A stretch of DNA of 64,000 nucleotides from Crossiella sp. S99.2. GTDB taxonomy: Bacteria > Actinomycetota > Actinomycetes > Mycobacteriales > Pseudonocardiaceae. The position numbers and the translations under genes are program-made. Positions 16,451 through 25,574 of this stretch are shown one piece after another. The notes under the pieces were generated by a model. The model was not told where the DNA came from, did not search any database, and worked only from the letters and a program-made list of their open reading frames with translations. The first letter of the stretch is position 1, and the number at the start of each line of letters is the position of its first letter. The stretch is taken from assembly GCF_023094165.1 (NCBI RefSeq), contig NZ_JALMDK010000002.1, forward strand, positions 385,541 through 449,540, read 5' to 3'.

Positions 16451-17722
16451 TCAGTGTGCGGTCGGGGAAATGTGTCGAGCGCGCAGCGGAGGCCGTCGGG
16501 GGCCCGGAGCTGCACCGGCGGGCTTTTTCAGCCCGCGAAACGGATCGGCTGTGGCGGCGACGAGTCCGAATACCTCTTCCCGCGCCAGGGCGAGCGCCGC
16601 GTGCAGTGCGCCGGAGCGCACCGGTTTCCCGGTGACCAGCGAGGTGCGCACCGGAGTTCGTGGGGTGACCAGTTGATGCAGTTCGGTGGCGACCATGGCG
16701 CTGAACGCCTCGCCGCCTGCCTGCGCCGTCTCGCCGGCCAGCAGCACCAGCTGCGGGTCGACCACGCTCACCACCCCGGCCACCCCGGTGGCGATGCGGC
16801 GGGCCAGGTCGAGCAGGAACGCCTGGCCGTCCGGGCCCGCGTCCACCGCCTTGCGCAGCGCGATCGCGCCGCTGCGGGCGCTGAAACCGTGTGCCCTGGC
16901 CAGTTTGACCACCGAGCCGGTGGCCAGCAGGTCGCCGAGCCGGATGCCGCCGCGGTCCACGCCGGTGTCCGCGGCGGCCCGGTCCGGCACCCGCATGGAG
17001 TCGATCTCGCCGGCGCCACCGGTGGCCCCGCGCAGCAGGCGCCGGTTGATCACCACCGCGGAGCCGAGTCCGGCGCTGATCCAGATCAGCACGAAGTCCT
17101 GCACGTCCCCGGCCCGGCCGGAGGTCATCTCCTCCAGCGCGACCAGGTTCACGTCGTTCTCCACCGTCACCGGCACCGCGAGCAGCTCGGTGAGCGTGCC
17201 CGGCACGTCGAAGCCCTCCCAGGTGCGCAGGTGCGGGGCGAAACCGAGGTGCCCGGTGACCGGGTTGACCCCGCCGGGCGCGCCGATGACCACCTGGCAC
17301 AGCGCGCTGGGGTCCACCCCGGCCCGGTTCGCCGCGGCGGCCAGCGCGCGCTGGAAGGAGGTCAGCACCGCCTCGTGGCCGCCGCGTGGCAGCGCGGTGT
17401 GGTGCTCGGCCAGCAGCTGGCCGGTGATGTCGGCGATGGCGATGTCCACCCCGCGCGGGGTGAGGTCCACCGCGGCCACGCTGGCCAGCGTGCCGTTGAC
17501 GGTCCACAGCTGGGCCCTTGGCCCCCGGCCACCGCCGCGGAGCCCGGCGCGCACCACGGCGCCCTCGGTCTCCAGTCTCGTCAGCAGTGCCGCGGTAGCC
17601 GGTTTCGACAGCCCGATCTGGGCTTCCAGCTCGGACCGGGTGAGGGCGCCGTGCCGCAGCAACGCGTCAATGGCCGCGCGATCGTTGATCTCGCGCAGCA
17701 GTCGCGGGCTACCGGCTCGCAT
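16451..17722 (-). CDS. ROK-family transcriptional repressor
   Basis: About 423 residues from ATG 17722. An N-terminal winged helix (LLRHGALTRSELEAQIGLSKPATAALLTRLETEG in outline) is followed by an actin-like ROK sugar-binding domain with GAPGGVNP, ENDVNL, WISAGLGSAVV and GATGGAGEI. The usual zinc-site Cys cluster of ROK proteins is not seen in the expected place, as in some ROK repressors. RBS AGGAGG is three bases upstream. It is the first gene of the same-strand sugar operon and probably represses it and itself until the sugar is present. Confidence 0.88.
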   Translation of the reverse strand: MRAGSPRLLREINDRAAIDALLRHGALTRSELEAQIGLSKPATAALLTRLETEGAVVRAGLRGGGRGPRAQLWTVNGTLASVAAVDLTPRGVDIAIADITGQLLAEHHTALPRGGHEAVLTSFQRALAAAANRAGVDPSALCQVVIGAPGGVNPVTGHLGFAPHLRTWEGFDVPGTLTELLAVPVTVENDVNLVALEEMTSGRAGDVQDFVLIWISAGLGSAVVINRRLLRGATGGAGEIDSMRVPDRAAADTGVDRGGIRLGDLLATGSVVKLARAHGFSARSGAIALRKAVDAGPDGQAFLLDLARRIATGVAGVVSVVDPQLVLLAGETAQAGGEAFSAMVATELHQLVTPRTPVRTSLVTGKPVRSGALHAALALAREEVFGLVAATADPFRGLKKPAGAAPGPRRPPLRARHISPTAH

Positions 17723-17730
17723 GACCCTCC

Positions 17731-17773
17731 TGTCTGTTAACTTTCCAGACGATTTCGGGTCACCGTAGTGACC
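17731..17773. promoter_or_regulatory. Inverted repeats upstream of the ROK gene (candidate operators)
   Basis: GTCTG-N9-CAGAC (17732-17750) encloses TTAACTTTC, which resembles sites bound by other ROK repressors. GGTCAC-cgta-GTGACC (17758-17773) is a second perfect inverted repeat. Both lie within 50 bp upstream of the ROK start, where an autoregulatory operator would sit. The opposite strand reads TTAACAGA, also found at 19610-19617 upstream of the second kinase. Confidence 0.4.
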
Positions 17774-17913
17774 GCCCTCACCCCGGTCAACGGTTGGCAT
17801 CCGTTTGTAACGTTCCTTACCGAAACAGGCAACATCCACTTCCACCTGCACCGGCTTAGGTTCGCCTCACTTCTTGGTGGGATCTGGGCGCTGGATGAGG
17901 CAGGCTGGTACCC

Positions 17914-18591
17914 GTGGAACCCTCCGCCGATTCCCGCCCGGTCGCAGGCCAGGAGTCCCTCGGCGCCCTGCTCGGCGGCCGGGGCGGCGCGGTCGACGCC
18001 ACCCTGCCGCCACTGGCGTTCGTGGTGGGCTGGCTGCTCTCCGACGAATCGATCTGGATCGGCTCGGCGGTCGCGCTGGTCATCGGGCTGGCCATCGCCG
18101 GCTACCGGCTGAGCAAGGGCGACCGGCCGCGCGCGGTGCTGCTGGGCATGCTCGGGGTGTGCGCGGCCGCGCTGGTCGCCCTCTACACCGGCCGGGCCGC
18201 GGACTTCTTCCTGGTCCAGCTGCTCTCCAACGTGGCGAGCGCACTGGCCTGGCTGGTCAGCATCGTGATCGGCTGGCCGCTGCTGGGCGTGGTGGTCGGC
18301 ACCGCGCTGGGCCAGCGCACCCGCTGGCGCCGCGATCCCGACCTGCTGCGCGCCTACCGGCTGGCCAGCTGGGTCTGGGTCGGCCAGTACCTGGTGCGGA
18401 TCGTGGTGTTCAGCTCGCTGTGGTGGATCGACGCGGTGATCGCGCTCGGGGTGTCCAGGGTGGCGCTGAGCTGGCCGCTGGTGGCGTTGTGCGTTGCGGT
18501 CAGCGGCTGGGTGCTGTTCCGGGTGCTGCCGGCGGGCCACCCCGGCATCCGGCACCCCCGGACGCCGGAGCAGCAGGTCACGCCTGGCTGA
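17914..18591 (+). CDS. DUF3159 family membrane protein
   Basis: 225 residues from GTG 17914, with about five to six hydrophobic segments between residues 30 and 205, matching the actinobacterial DUF3159 layout (short soluble N-terminus, then LPPLAFVVGWLLSD and later GWPLLGVVVGTALGQ). Its function is not known. It is divergent from the ROK repressor and overlaps the end of the convergent kinase gene by 14 bp. Confidence 0.85.
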   Translation: MEPSADSRPVAGQESLGALLGGRGGAVDATLPPLAFVVGWLLSDESIWIGSAVALVIGLAIAGYRLSKGDRPRAVLLGMLGVCAAALVALYTGRAADFFLVQLLSNVASALAWLVSIVIGWPLLGVVVGTALGQRTRWRRDPDLLRAYRLASWVWVGQYLVRIVVFSSLWWIDAVIALGVSRVALSWPLVALCVAVSGWVLFRVLPAGHPGIRHPRTPEQQVTPG

Positions 18592-19540
18592 GCTTGTGGT
18601 GCAACGCCTGTGCGGCCGCCGGATCGGTGATCACCTGGAGTGCGGCCAGCCAGGCCGCGCCGATGGTGCCGTCCGCGGCCACCTGCACCGGACCGCCCGC
18701 GCGCCGGGTCAGTTCGGCCCGGACCCGGTCGCCGACCGGGGTGTCCGCGGTGACCAGGCTGCCGGTGAGCACCACCGGGCTGGTGTCCTCGGCGGTGCGG
18801 GTGGCCAGCGCGATCGCGGTGAGGTGCTGGGCGCCGCGTTCCACGATGTCCGCGGCGGCCTGGTCGTCCCTGGCGGTGCTGGTGACCGTCGGGGCGAATC
18901 CGGCCAGCCGGATCGGTGATTCCGCGTTCACCGCGGTGATCAGCGCCCGCCGGGCCCGCACCTGGTCCGGATCCGGGGTCAGGCCGGCGTGCGCGAACAC
19001 CGCTGCGCCGAGCGGGCCGAGGTCCTCGTGCGCCTCCACCCGGCGCAGGGTGGCCCGCACCGCCTCCCGGCCCAGCCAGTAGGCCGAGCCCTCATCGCCG
19101 AGCAGCCAGCCGAAGCCGCCCGCGGTGGCCACCATCTGATGGCCGGAGATCCGGGCCGCGATCGAACCGGTGCCCGCGACCAGCACGGTGCCCTCGCCGG
19201 TGGCCGCGGCGGTGGCGAAGGCCGCCTCGCAGTCGGCCACCACGCGGATCTCGCAGGTCAGCCCGGTGGCGCGGAGTGCGGCGTCGAACAGTGCGCGCAC
19301 CGCGGGGTCGGCCATCTTGGCCACCCCGGCGATGCCTGCCACCAGGCCGCCCACCGCCGCCGGATCGCTACCGCCGAGGGCCTGGCCGACGGCCTGGGCG
19401 ACCCGGGCCGCGGCCACTCCCGGCGGGTGCGCGTTGGGGTTGCCGCCCTCGGCCCGCCCGGTGCCCAGGTGCGCGCCGGTGTCGGAGATCAGCAACGCCC
19501 TGGTGGTGGTCGCGCCGGTGTCCACGCCGAGGAAGTTCAT
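18578..19540 (-). CDS. BadF/BadG-family kinase (N-acetylglucosamine kinase-like), second copy
   Basis: 320 residues from ATG 19540. Phosphate loop NFLGVDTGATTTRALL opens the protein. AGTGSIA and GGFGWLLGDEGSAYWLGREA are typical of the GlcNAc-kinase branch of BadF proteins. VVLTGSLV is the second nucleotide-binding element. It is monocistronic and divergent from a HAD phosphatase gene. It may phosphorylate the aminosugar released by the chitin-type pathway further along the window, which has nagA but no kinase of its own; this link is inference. Confidence 0.82.
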   Translation of the reverse strand: MNFLGVDTGATTTRALLISDTGAHLGTGRAEGGNPNAHPPGVAAARVAQAVGQALGGSDPAAVGGLVAGIAGVAKMADPAVRALFDAALRATGLTCEIRVVADCEAAFATAAATGEGTVLVAGTGSIAARISGHQMVATAGGFGWLLGDEGSAYWLGREAVRATLRRVEAHEDLGPLGAAVFAHAGLTPDPDQVRARRALITAVNAESPIRLAGFAPTVTSTARDDQAAADIVERGAQHLTAIALATRTAEDTSPVVLTGSLVTADTPVGDRVRAELTRRAGGPVQVAADGTIGAAWLAALQVITDPAAAQALHHKLSQA

Positions 19541-19559
19541 CGTCACCCGCTCGATTCGA

Positions 19560-19650
19560 TGGCTGGAGTTGTAGATAGTTTTCCGGTTGAGTGGCAAACT
19601 GGACAACAATTAACAGAAAATTTCCTGGGGAGGAACAGGGGGCGGCTGCC
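19560..19650. promoter_or_regulatory. Divergent promoter region between kinase and HAD phosphatase
   Basis: An AT-richer 110-bp gap. ATAGTTTTCC (19576-19585) and AACAGAAAATTTCC (19612-19625) are roughly symmetric, and TTAACAGA (19610-19617) recurs in reverse complement next to the ROK gene. This suggests that the same ROK repressor may act here. No -10/-35 pair is certain. Confidence 0.3.
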
Positions 19651-20262
19651 GTGTTCCACATGGATGTGCCACCGCTACTACCGGGGCATCGCTCGTTCGA
19701 CGCACTGGTCTTCGATCTGGACGGCACGCTGGTCGACTCGCACGCGGTGCACCGGGCCGCGTTGCGGGAGGTCTTCGCTCGGCACGGGTTGAGTGTGCCC
19801 GCCACGGCCGGGGAACCGGAGGGAATCGCGTTCACCGACTGGGCGGCGCGACTGGTGCACCGGGGTGTGCTGCCCAGGGACCTGCCCCTGCGCGAGCTGC
19901 AGCAGGAGATCCAGCGCGCGGTGCTGGGCAGGCTGGCCGAGGTGCATGAGGTGCCCAGGGTGGTCGCGATGGCGCGCTGGGCGCAGGGCCGGGTGCCCAC
20001 CGCGGTGACCACCAGCAGCAGCCGGGGCACCGCGCAGGCCATCCTGCTGGCCACCGGCCTGCGCGGGCTGTTCGACGTGCTGATCACCCGGGAGCAGGTC
20101 ATGCGCGGCAAACCGGCCCCCGACCTGTTCCTGCTGGCCGCCACCGTGCTCGGCGCGGTGCCCGCCCGCTGCCTGGTGTTCGAGGACACCGAGAGCGGGC
20201 TGTACGCGGCCGGGCGGGCCGGCATGCGCGCGGTGGACATCCGCCCGCACCGCTCACGCTGA
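19651..20262 (+). CDS. HAD-superfamily sugar-phosphate phosphatase/phosphoglucomutase-like protein
   Basis: 203 residues from GTG 19651. Motif I ALVFDLDGTLVDS contains the nucleophile and acid/base aspartates. Motif II is TTSSSRGTAQ, motif III lysine lies in RGKPAPDLF, and motif IV is FEDTESG. The helical cap between motifs I and II is the beta-phosphoglucomutase/DOG-type subclass I cap. Such enzymes dephosphorylate small sugar phosphates. GTG is preferred because a GGGGG lies eight bases upstream; ATG 19660 is possible. The 3' end overlaps the convergent subtilase gene by nine bases. Confidence 0.85.
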   Translation: MFHMDVPPLLPGHRSFDALVFDLDGTLVDSHAVHRAALREVFARHGLSVPATAGEPEGIAFTDWAARLVHRGVLPRDLPLRELQQEIQRAVLGRLAEVHEVPRVVAMARWAQGRVPTAVTTSSSRGTAQAILLATGLRGLFDVLITREQVMRGKPAPDLFLLAATVLGAVPARCLVFEDTESGLYAAGRAGMRAVDIRPHRSR

Positions 20263-23200
20263 CGGCAGCACCCGCGCTCGCGCGCCACTGCCGTTGTGGT
20301 GGTGCAGCACCAGCAGGTCCGGCCAGCCGACGCCGTGCTGTTGCAGGATCAGGCTGTTGCCGGGCTGGGCAGCGTAGACCAGCGACGGCGCGCCGGAACC
20401 CTTGGTGAACACCTTGGGCTGCAACGGATCGAAGGCCATCGGGGTGCTGATCTCGCCATCGCCCCACGGCCCCTGCACGCCCGCGACGTAGCTCAGCGGC
20501 GCGGAGTTGGCCTCGGGCGCGATGTTGAGGGCGAGCAGGGACACCGGCAGCACGATCACGTTGCTGTCGTAGAGGTTCGCGTCGGTGTCGCCGCCGAGTC
20601 CGTTCAGCGGTTGGACGTCCACGGTCAGCGGGCCCTCGGGCAGGGTCAGGTCGTCGGTGCGGGCGACCAGCAGGTCGGTGCCGGGCACCCGGGTGGCCAG
20701 GACCCGGAACTCGGGCCGGGCGTCGCCGGTGGTGCTGATCTCCACGTACGGCGTGACCGTGCCGCCGAGCAGCGCCCAGTCCCGTTTGGCGGCCAGGCCG
20801 AAGCCGAGCATCCCGCGGACGCCTTCCAGTGGCGCGGTGCTGGTGGCGCCGACGTGCCGCAGTTCGCCGTCGGAGCTGCCGTGCAGCTCGAACACGCTGG
20901 CCAGCGAGCGGTAGCCGAGGCTGCCCGCGCCCTGGTTCAGCCCGTCGCCGGTGAACCGCAGCAGCCGCCGGTCGCCACTGCGCAGTAGTTCGAGACCGTT
21001 GTGCGCCACCGGTTTCGGCGCGGCGTGCACCGGCACCCGCAGGGCGGGGCCGCTGTCGGGGGTGAGCAGCAGGCGGCCGGAGACATCGGGCAGGAACTGC
21101 CGGGGCAGGCCGTCCTGGGTGAGTGCGACGGTCGGGTCCGGGGTGCGCCGCAGCACCGCCGGCTCGACGTCCAGGGTGATCTTGACCTGCGCTGATCCGC
21201 CCGCCGGGACGGTCACCGAAGCCGGTTCCACCCGGATCCGCGCGCCGGGCATGGTGGTGGCCGCGGCGTAGCTGGTGCGCACCGTGCGCGCACCGCCCTT
21301 GCTGCGGATGATCACGTTGCGGGACAACGAGACCGGCTTCTCCGCGGGCACCGCGCCGAAGGTGACGCTGACCGCCTCGGGAGCCTCGGCGGCGTAGGCC
21401 AGCAACTGGGTCTCCAGTGCGGCCACGGCCTGCACCCGGCCCGCGCCACTGCGCCGCGGACCGGTCACCGTTGCCTGGTGCCGGATGTCCGCGCCCGCGG
21501 TGTTCATCAGCGCCGCCTTGACCTCCGCCGGGGTCCAGTCCGGCCGCCGCTGCCGCAGCAGCGCGGCCAGCCCGGCCACATGCGGGGCGGCCATCGAGGT
21601 GCCGGTCTGCACCGAGACGCCGCTGCCGGTGCCACTGGCCGCCGAGGCGATGGTCTCGCCCGGCGCGGCCAGATCCGGCTTCACCGCGGGGAAATGCACG
21701 CCGCGCGCGGAGGACGGGCTGATCGTGTCGGTCAGTTCGGGTTTGCTGGCCGGGATCGCGTTGCGGCCCTCGCCCGAGAGCCGCACCCGCAGCGTCCCGG
21801 CCTTGGCCGCCTCGGCCAGTCCGGCGCCGCTGGTCGCGGTGAACTGGAACACCGGGATCTCCGGCACCCCGCTGATCCCGGCGGTGAAATCGTCCACCGT
21901 TGAGGACAGCAGCACCCCGGCCGCGCCCGCGGCGTGCGCCCAGGTGGCCCGTGGCGCGGAACCGCAGGCGCGGCGGGAGGCGTCCTCGTCCCAGTCCAGC
22001 CAGACCAGCTTGTCCCGCACCGCGGCGGTCTCCGCGGCGGAGTACTCGCGGCAGCCGTCCGGGTTGTCCGGCAGCGGCAGCACCGGCCGGGTCAGGTCGA
22101 GTTTGGCGTAGCCGGGGTAGCTGATGCTGAACTGCCCGGCCCGCTGCCCGGCCAGGGGTTGCGGGGCGAGCACGGTGGCCGCGTCGCGCAGCAGGTAGGC
22201 GTCCCGGCTGTTGGCCACGGTGAGCGCCTCGGGGGTGTTGCCGGGGGAGCCGCCCGCGCCGTAGAGGTCGCCGCCGTTGCCCGCCGAGGCCACCACCAGC
22301 GCGCCGTGCGCGGTGAGCTTGCGGGTGAACAGCGCCTCCGGGCTGTCCGGATCGCCGAAATCGCTGCCCAGGGACAGGTTCACCACGTCGAGCCGGTCGG
22401 CAGGGTCGCCGTCGCCGTTGGGGTCCAGGGCCCGGTCCAGGGCCGCGGTGACCAGGTCGGTGCCGCCTTCGCAGCCGAACACCTTGATCGCGTACAGCTT
22501 CGCCCTCGGCGCCGCGCCCGGCCCGATCCGCAGGCCGCCGACGTCCAGGTCCCGGTGGTCGGTGACCGGCGTGCCGTCCTTGCGCACACCGAACCCGGCC
22601 GCGCTGCCCGCCACGTGCGTGCCGTGGCCGCCGCAGGAGAGCGGATTGTCATCGGGCTTGGGCGGCACACCGCGGACCGGGTCGTAGGCGTCCCCGGCCA
22701 GGTCCACGCCGCCGATCACCTTGGCGGTGGGGAAGGACCGGGGATCCGCCTTGGCCGGGTCCAGCGCGGCGAACGAGCCGGTGCCGCCGAAGTCGGCGTG
22801 GGTGTAGTCGATGCCGTCGTCCACGATGCCGATCCGCACGCCCTCGCCGAGCGCGCCCAGGCGCTGCCAGGCGGCCACCGCGCCGGTCAGCGGGCCCGCG
22901 CCCGCGTTGGTGCGGAAGTGCCGGGTGGCCGGGCGCACCGAGCGCACCTCGGGCGAGCCTGCCAGCTCCCGCAGGGCCGCCGCCTCCGCCCGGACCAGCA
23001 ACCCGGCCACCGCGGTGGTCCGGCGCAGCAGCCGGGACCGGGCGTCCCTGGTCCGCAGCCGGCTGACCACCTGCTCCCCGGCGCGGGCCCCGCTCAGTTC
23101 CACGAAGGCGGTGACCGGGCCGGACCGGCCGGCCAGCGTGGTGGCGCCCATCCGGGGCGGCGCTCCCACCCGGGGTTTGCCCAGGCCGGGGGCGAGTAGT

Positions 23201-23286
23201 GGCTCTTCCAGCGCCCCCGCTGGCACCGCGCCACCGGCGCAGAGCAGCGCGGCGAGGCTGAGCAGGGCAAGACTGCGCTTATTCAT
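20254..23286 (-). CDS. Secreted S8 (subtilisin-like) serine protease with PA domain
   Basis: 1010 residues. Signal peptide (about 1-25), I9-type propeptide (about 57-120), then the peptidase with catalytic Asp156 (GIVDDGID), His221 (GGHGTHVAG) and Ser564 (GTSMAAP), and oxyanion Asn337 (ASAGNGG). The long gap between His and Ser holds a protease-associated insert (about 375-505, ending before VRLSGEGRN). After about 610 follow Fn3-like beta domains. It is secreted and probably degrades extracellular proteins. Start ATG 23286 has no good ribosome-binding site, and its codon lies inside the CATCCGAGGTGT operator candidate, so the fucose-operon regulator may also affect it. Confidence 0.93.
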   Translation of the reverse strand: MNKRSLALLSLAALLCAGGAVPAGALEEPLLAPGLGKPRVGAPPRMGATTLAGRSGPVTAFVELSGARAGEQVVSRLRTRDARSRLLRRTTAVAGLLVRAEAAALRELAGSPEVRSVRPATRHFRTNAGAGPLTGAVAAWQRLGALGEGVRIGIVDDGIDYTHADFGGTGSFAALDPAKADPRSFPTAKVIGGVDLAGDAYDPVRGVPPKPDDNPLSCGGHGTHVAGSAAGFGVRKDGTPVTDHRDLDVGGLRIGPGAAPRAKLYAIKVFGCEGGTDLVTAALDRALDPNGDGDPADRLDVVNLSLGSDFGDPDSPEALFTRKLTAHGALVVASAGNGGDLYGAGGSPGNTPEALTVANSRDAYLLRDAATVLAPQPLAGQRAGQFSISYPGYAKLDLTRPVLPLPDNPDGCREYSAAETAAVRDKLVWLDWDEDASRRACGSAPRATWAHAAGAAGVLLSSTVDDFTAGISGVPEIPVFQFTATSGAGLAEAAKAGTLRVRLSGEGRNAIPASKPELTDTISPSSARGVHFPAVKPDLAAPGETIASAASGTGSGVSVQTGTSMAAPHVAGLAALLRQRRPDWTPAEVKAALMNTAGADIRHQATVTGPRRSGAGRVQAVAALETQLLAYAAEAPEAVSVTFGAVPAEKPVSLSRNVIIRSKGGARTVRTSYAAATTMPGARIRVEPASVTVPAGGSAQVKITLDVEPAVLRRTPDPTVALTQDGLPRQFLPDVSGRLLLTPDSGPALRVPVHAAPKPVAHNGLELLRSGDRRLLRFTGDGLNQGAGSLGYRSLASVFELHGSSDGELRHVGATSTAPLEGVRGMLGFGLAAKRDWALLGGTVTPYVEISTTGDARPEFRVLATRVPGTDLLVARTDDLTLPEGPLTVDVQPLNGLGGDTDANLYDSNVIVLPVSLLALNIAPEANSAPLSYVAGVQGPWGDGEISTPMAFDPLQPKVFTKGSGAPSLVYAAQPGNSLILQQHGVGWPDLLVLHHHNGSGARARVLPSA

Positions 23287-23295
23287 CCGAGGTGT
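23284..23295 (+). promoter_or_regulatory. Candidate FadR-type operator 1 (CATCCGAGGTGT)
   Basis: This 12-mer is identical, in reverse complement, to 32736-32747 directly upstream of the FadR-type regulator of this operon. By chance a given 12-mer is not expected twice in 64 kb. It overlaps the start codon of the divergent subtilase and lies about 110 bp upstream of the fucose operon. Confidence 0.55.
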
Positions 23296-23357
23296 TTACC
23301 GTTCATTCGACGTGAGGGTTGCCAGGGGCACTAGACACTCGGCTAAGTTGTCGATAT

Positions 23358-23368
23358 ACATCCGATGT
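23358..23368 (+). promoter_or_regulatory. Candidate FadR-type operator 2 (ACATCCGATGT)
   Basis: An 11-bp palindrome (ACATC-C-GATGT) shares CATCCGA and the spaced GT with operators 1 and 3. It lies 37-47 bp upstream of the GTG start of the first fucose gene, where a repressor would block the promoter. GATATA (23353-23358) just before it could be a -10 element. Confidence 0.5.
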
Positions 23369-23404
23369 CTGGGGATGACTCCGGAGAAGACGAGGAGTGA
23401 CACC

Positions 23405-24271
23405 GTGCAGCTCTTGCGGCTTGGCGACCCTGGCAGCGAGGCGCCCGCGGTGCGTGCCGGCGACGGCACGCTCCATGACCTGCGCCCGCTGACCGTCGAC
23501 ATCACCGGCGCCTTCCTCGCCGCCGACGGGCTGGCCCGCACCGCCGCGGCGCTGGCCGCCGGCGAGCTGCCGGTGCTGGCCGATCCCGGCGACGGCTCCG
23601 GCCTGCGGGTCGGGCCGCCCATCGCGCAGCCCGGCAAGATCGTCTGCATCGGCCTCAACTACCGCGACCACGCCGAGGAGACCGGGGCCGAGCTGCCGGC
23701 CGAGCCGGTGATGTTCATGAAGGCTCCGGACACCTTGGTCGGACCGTACGACGAGGTGCTGGTGCCGCGCCGCTCGGTCAAGACGGACTGGGAGGTCGAA
23801 CTCGGTGTGATCATCGGCAAGACCGCCCGGTACCTGGAGGACCACGAGAGCGCACTCGCCTGTGTGGCCGGGTACGCGGTCTCGCACGACGTCTCCGAAC
23901 GCGAGTTCCAGCTGGAGCGCGGCGGCACCTGGGACAAGGGCAAATCCTGCGAGACCTTCAACCCGCTCGGCCCGTACCTGGTGCCCGCGAGCGAGGTCGG
24001 CGATGTGCAGTCGCTGGCGCTGAAGCTCTCGGTCAACGGCGTGGCCCGGCAGGACGGCAGCACCAAGAACATGATCTTCTCGGTGGCCGAGTGCATCCGC
24101 TACCTGAGCCAGTTCCTGGTGCTGCGGCCCGGCGACCTGATCAACACCGGCACCCCGGCCGGCGTGGCCCTCGGCCAGGCCGAGCCCAAGCCCTACCTGC
24201 GGGCGGGCGATGTGGTGGAGCTGGAGATCGAGGGCCTCGGCCGTCAGCGGCAGAGTTTCGGGCAGGCCTGA
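23405..24271 (+). CDS. Fumarylacetoacetate hydrolase-family enzyme, probable 2,4-diketo-3-deoxy-L-fuconate hydrolase
   Basis: 288 residues from GTG 23405, with GAGGAGTGA upstream. The FAH-fold signature starts at [15 protein letters not shown]; metal ligands are seen as [12 protein letters not shown] (ExE) and the downstream Asp in [23 protein letters not shown] closes the domain. The family cleaves C-C bonds of diketo acids. As first gene of an operon with fuconate dehydratase, SDR and lactonase, it should split 2,4-diketo-3-deoxy-L-fuconate to pyruvate and lactate. That step is inferred from context. It sits one base before the next gene. Confidence 0.85.
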   Translation: MQLLRLGDPGSEAPAVRAGDGTLHDLRPLTVDITGAFLAADGLARTAAALAAGELPVLADPGDGSGLRVGPPIAQPGKIVCIGLNYRDHAEETGAELPAEPVMFMKAPDTLVGPYDEVLVPRRSVKTDWEVELGVIIGKTARYLEDHESALACVAGYAVSHDVSEREFQLERGGTWDKGKSCETFNPLGPYLVPASEVGDVQSLALKLSVNGVARQDGSTKNMIFSVAECIRYLSQFLVLRPGDLINTGTPAGVALGQAEPKPYLRAGDVVELEIEGLGRQRQSFGQA

Positions 24272-24272
24272 C

Positions 24273-25574
24273 ATGCCCCTGATCACCGCGGTGGACGTGC
24301 TCGACGTCCGCTTCCCCACCTCGCTCGAGCTGGACGGCTCGGACGCGATGAACCCCGACCCCGACTACTCCGCGGCCTACGTGGTGCTGCGCACCGACGA
24401 CGGCGCCGTCGGCCACGGCTTCGCCTTCACCATCGGCCGCGGCAACGACGTGCAGGCCGCCGCCATCCAGGCGCTGTCCCCGCACCTGGTCGGCGCGCCC
24501 GCGCCGACCACCGCGGCCGAACTGGGCGCGCTGTCCCGGCGGCTGATCGGCGATTCACAGCTGCGCTGGCTGGGCCCGGAGAAGGGCGTGGTGCACATGG
24601 CGGTCGGCGCGGTGGTCAACGCCGCCTGGGATCTGGCCGCCCGCGCCGCCGGGTTACCGCTGTGGCGCTTCCTGGCCGAGCTGACCCCGGAGGAGATCGT
24701 CAGCCTGGTCGATTTCCGCTACCTCACCGACGTGCTCACCCCCGAACAGGCGCTGGAGATCCTGCGCCAGGGCCAGGCCGGCAAGGCGGAGCGGATCGAG
24801 AAGCTGCTGGCCGAGGGCTACCCGGCCTACACCACCTCGCCCGGCTGGCTCGGCTACAGCGACGAGAAGCTCACCCGGCTCACCCGCGAGGCCGTCCAGG
24901 ACGGCTTCGGGATGATCAAGCTCAAGGTCGGCGGCAACCTGGACGACGATGTGCGCCGGATGAAGCTGGCCCGCGAGGTGGTCGGCCCGGACTACCCGAT
25001 CGCGGTGGACGCCAACCAGCGCTGGGACGTGGCCGACGCGATCGCCTGGATGCAGGCGCTGGCCCCCTACCGGCCGTACTGGATCGAGGAGCCCACCTCC
25101 CCGGACGACGTGCTCGGCCACCGGGCCATCGCCGAGGCGGTGCACCCGATCAAGGTGGCCACCGGCGAGCACGTGCACAACCGGGTGATGTTCAAACAGC
25201 TGCTGTCGGCCGGGGCCATCGACGTGCTGCAACTGGACGCGGCCAGGGTCGGCGGGGTCAACGAGAACCTGGCAATCCTGCTGCTCGCGGCCAAGTTCGG
25301 CGTGCCGGTCTGCCCGCACGCCGGCGGAGTCGGACTGTGCGAACTGGTGCAGCACCTGGCGATGTTCGACTACGTTGCCGTCTCGGGATCTCTGGAGGGG
25401 CGGGTGATCGAATGGGTGGACCACCTGCACGAGCACTTCGCCGACCCGGCCATCGTGCGCGACGGCCGCTACCGCACACCCACCACCCCGGGTTTCTCCG
25501 CCGAGATGAAACCCGCCACCCTGCACGGATTCCGCTACCCGGACGGTCCTGAGTGGACGGAGTTGTCCCGATGA
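24273..25574 (+). CDS. Enolase-superfamily dehydratase, probable L-fuconate dehydratase
   Basis: 433 residues. The N-terminal capping domain contains [24 protein letters not shown], as in fuconate dehydratases. In the barrel the KxK acid/base motif is MIKLKVGG. Mg ligands lie in [18 protein letters not shown] and ATGEHVHNR, and the Asp-His dyad is in LDAARVGG and CPHAGGVG. These match L-fuconate dehydratase (mandelate-racemase subgroup), which converts L-fuconate to 2-keto-3-deoxy-L-fuconate. Length is normal. Its stop overlaps the SDR start by ATGA. Confidence 0.9.
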   Translation: MPLITAVDVLDVRFPTSLELDGSDAMNPDPDYSAAYVVLRTDDGAVGHGFAFTIGRGNDVQAAAIQALSPHLVGAPAPTTAAELGALSRRLIGDSQLRWLGPEKGVVHMAVGAVVNAAWDLAARAAGLPLWRFLAELTPEEIVSLVDFRYLTDVLTPEQALEILRQGQAGKAERIEKLLAEGYPAYTTSPGWLGYSDEKLTRLTREAVQDGFGMIKLKVGGNLDDDVRRMKLAREVVGPDYPIAVDANQRWDVADAIAWMQALAPYRPYWIEEPTSPDDVLGHRAIAEAVHPIKVATGEHVHNRVMFKQLLSAGAIDVLQLDAARVGGVNENLAILLLAAKFGVPVCPHAGGVGLCELVQHLAMFDYVAVSGSLEGRVIEWVDHLHEHFADPAIVRDGRYRTPTTPGFSAEMKPATLHGFRYPDGPEWTELSR

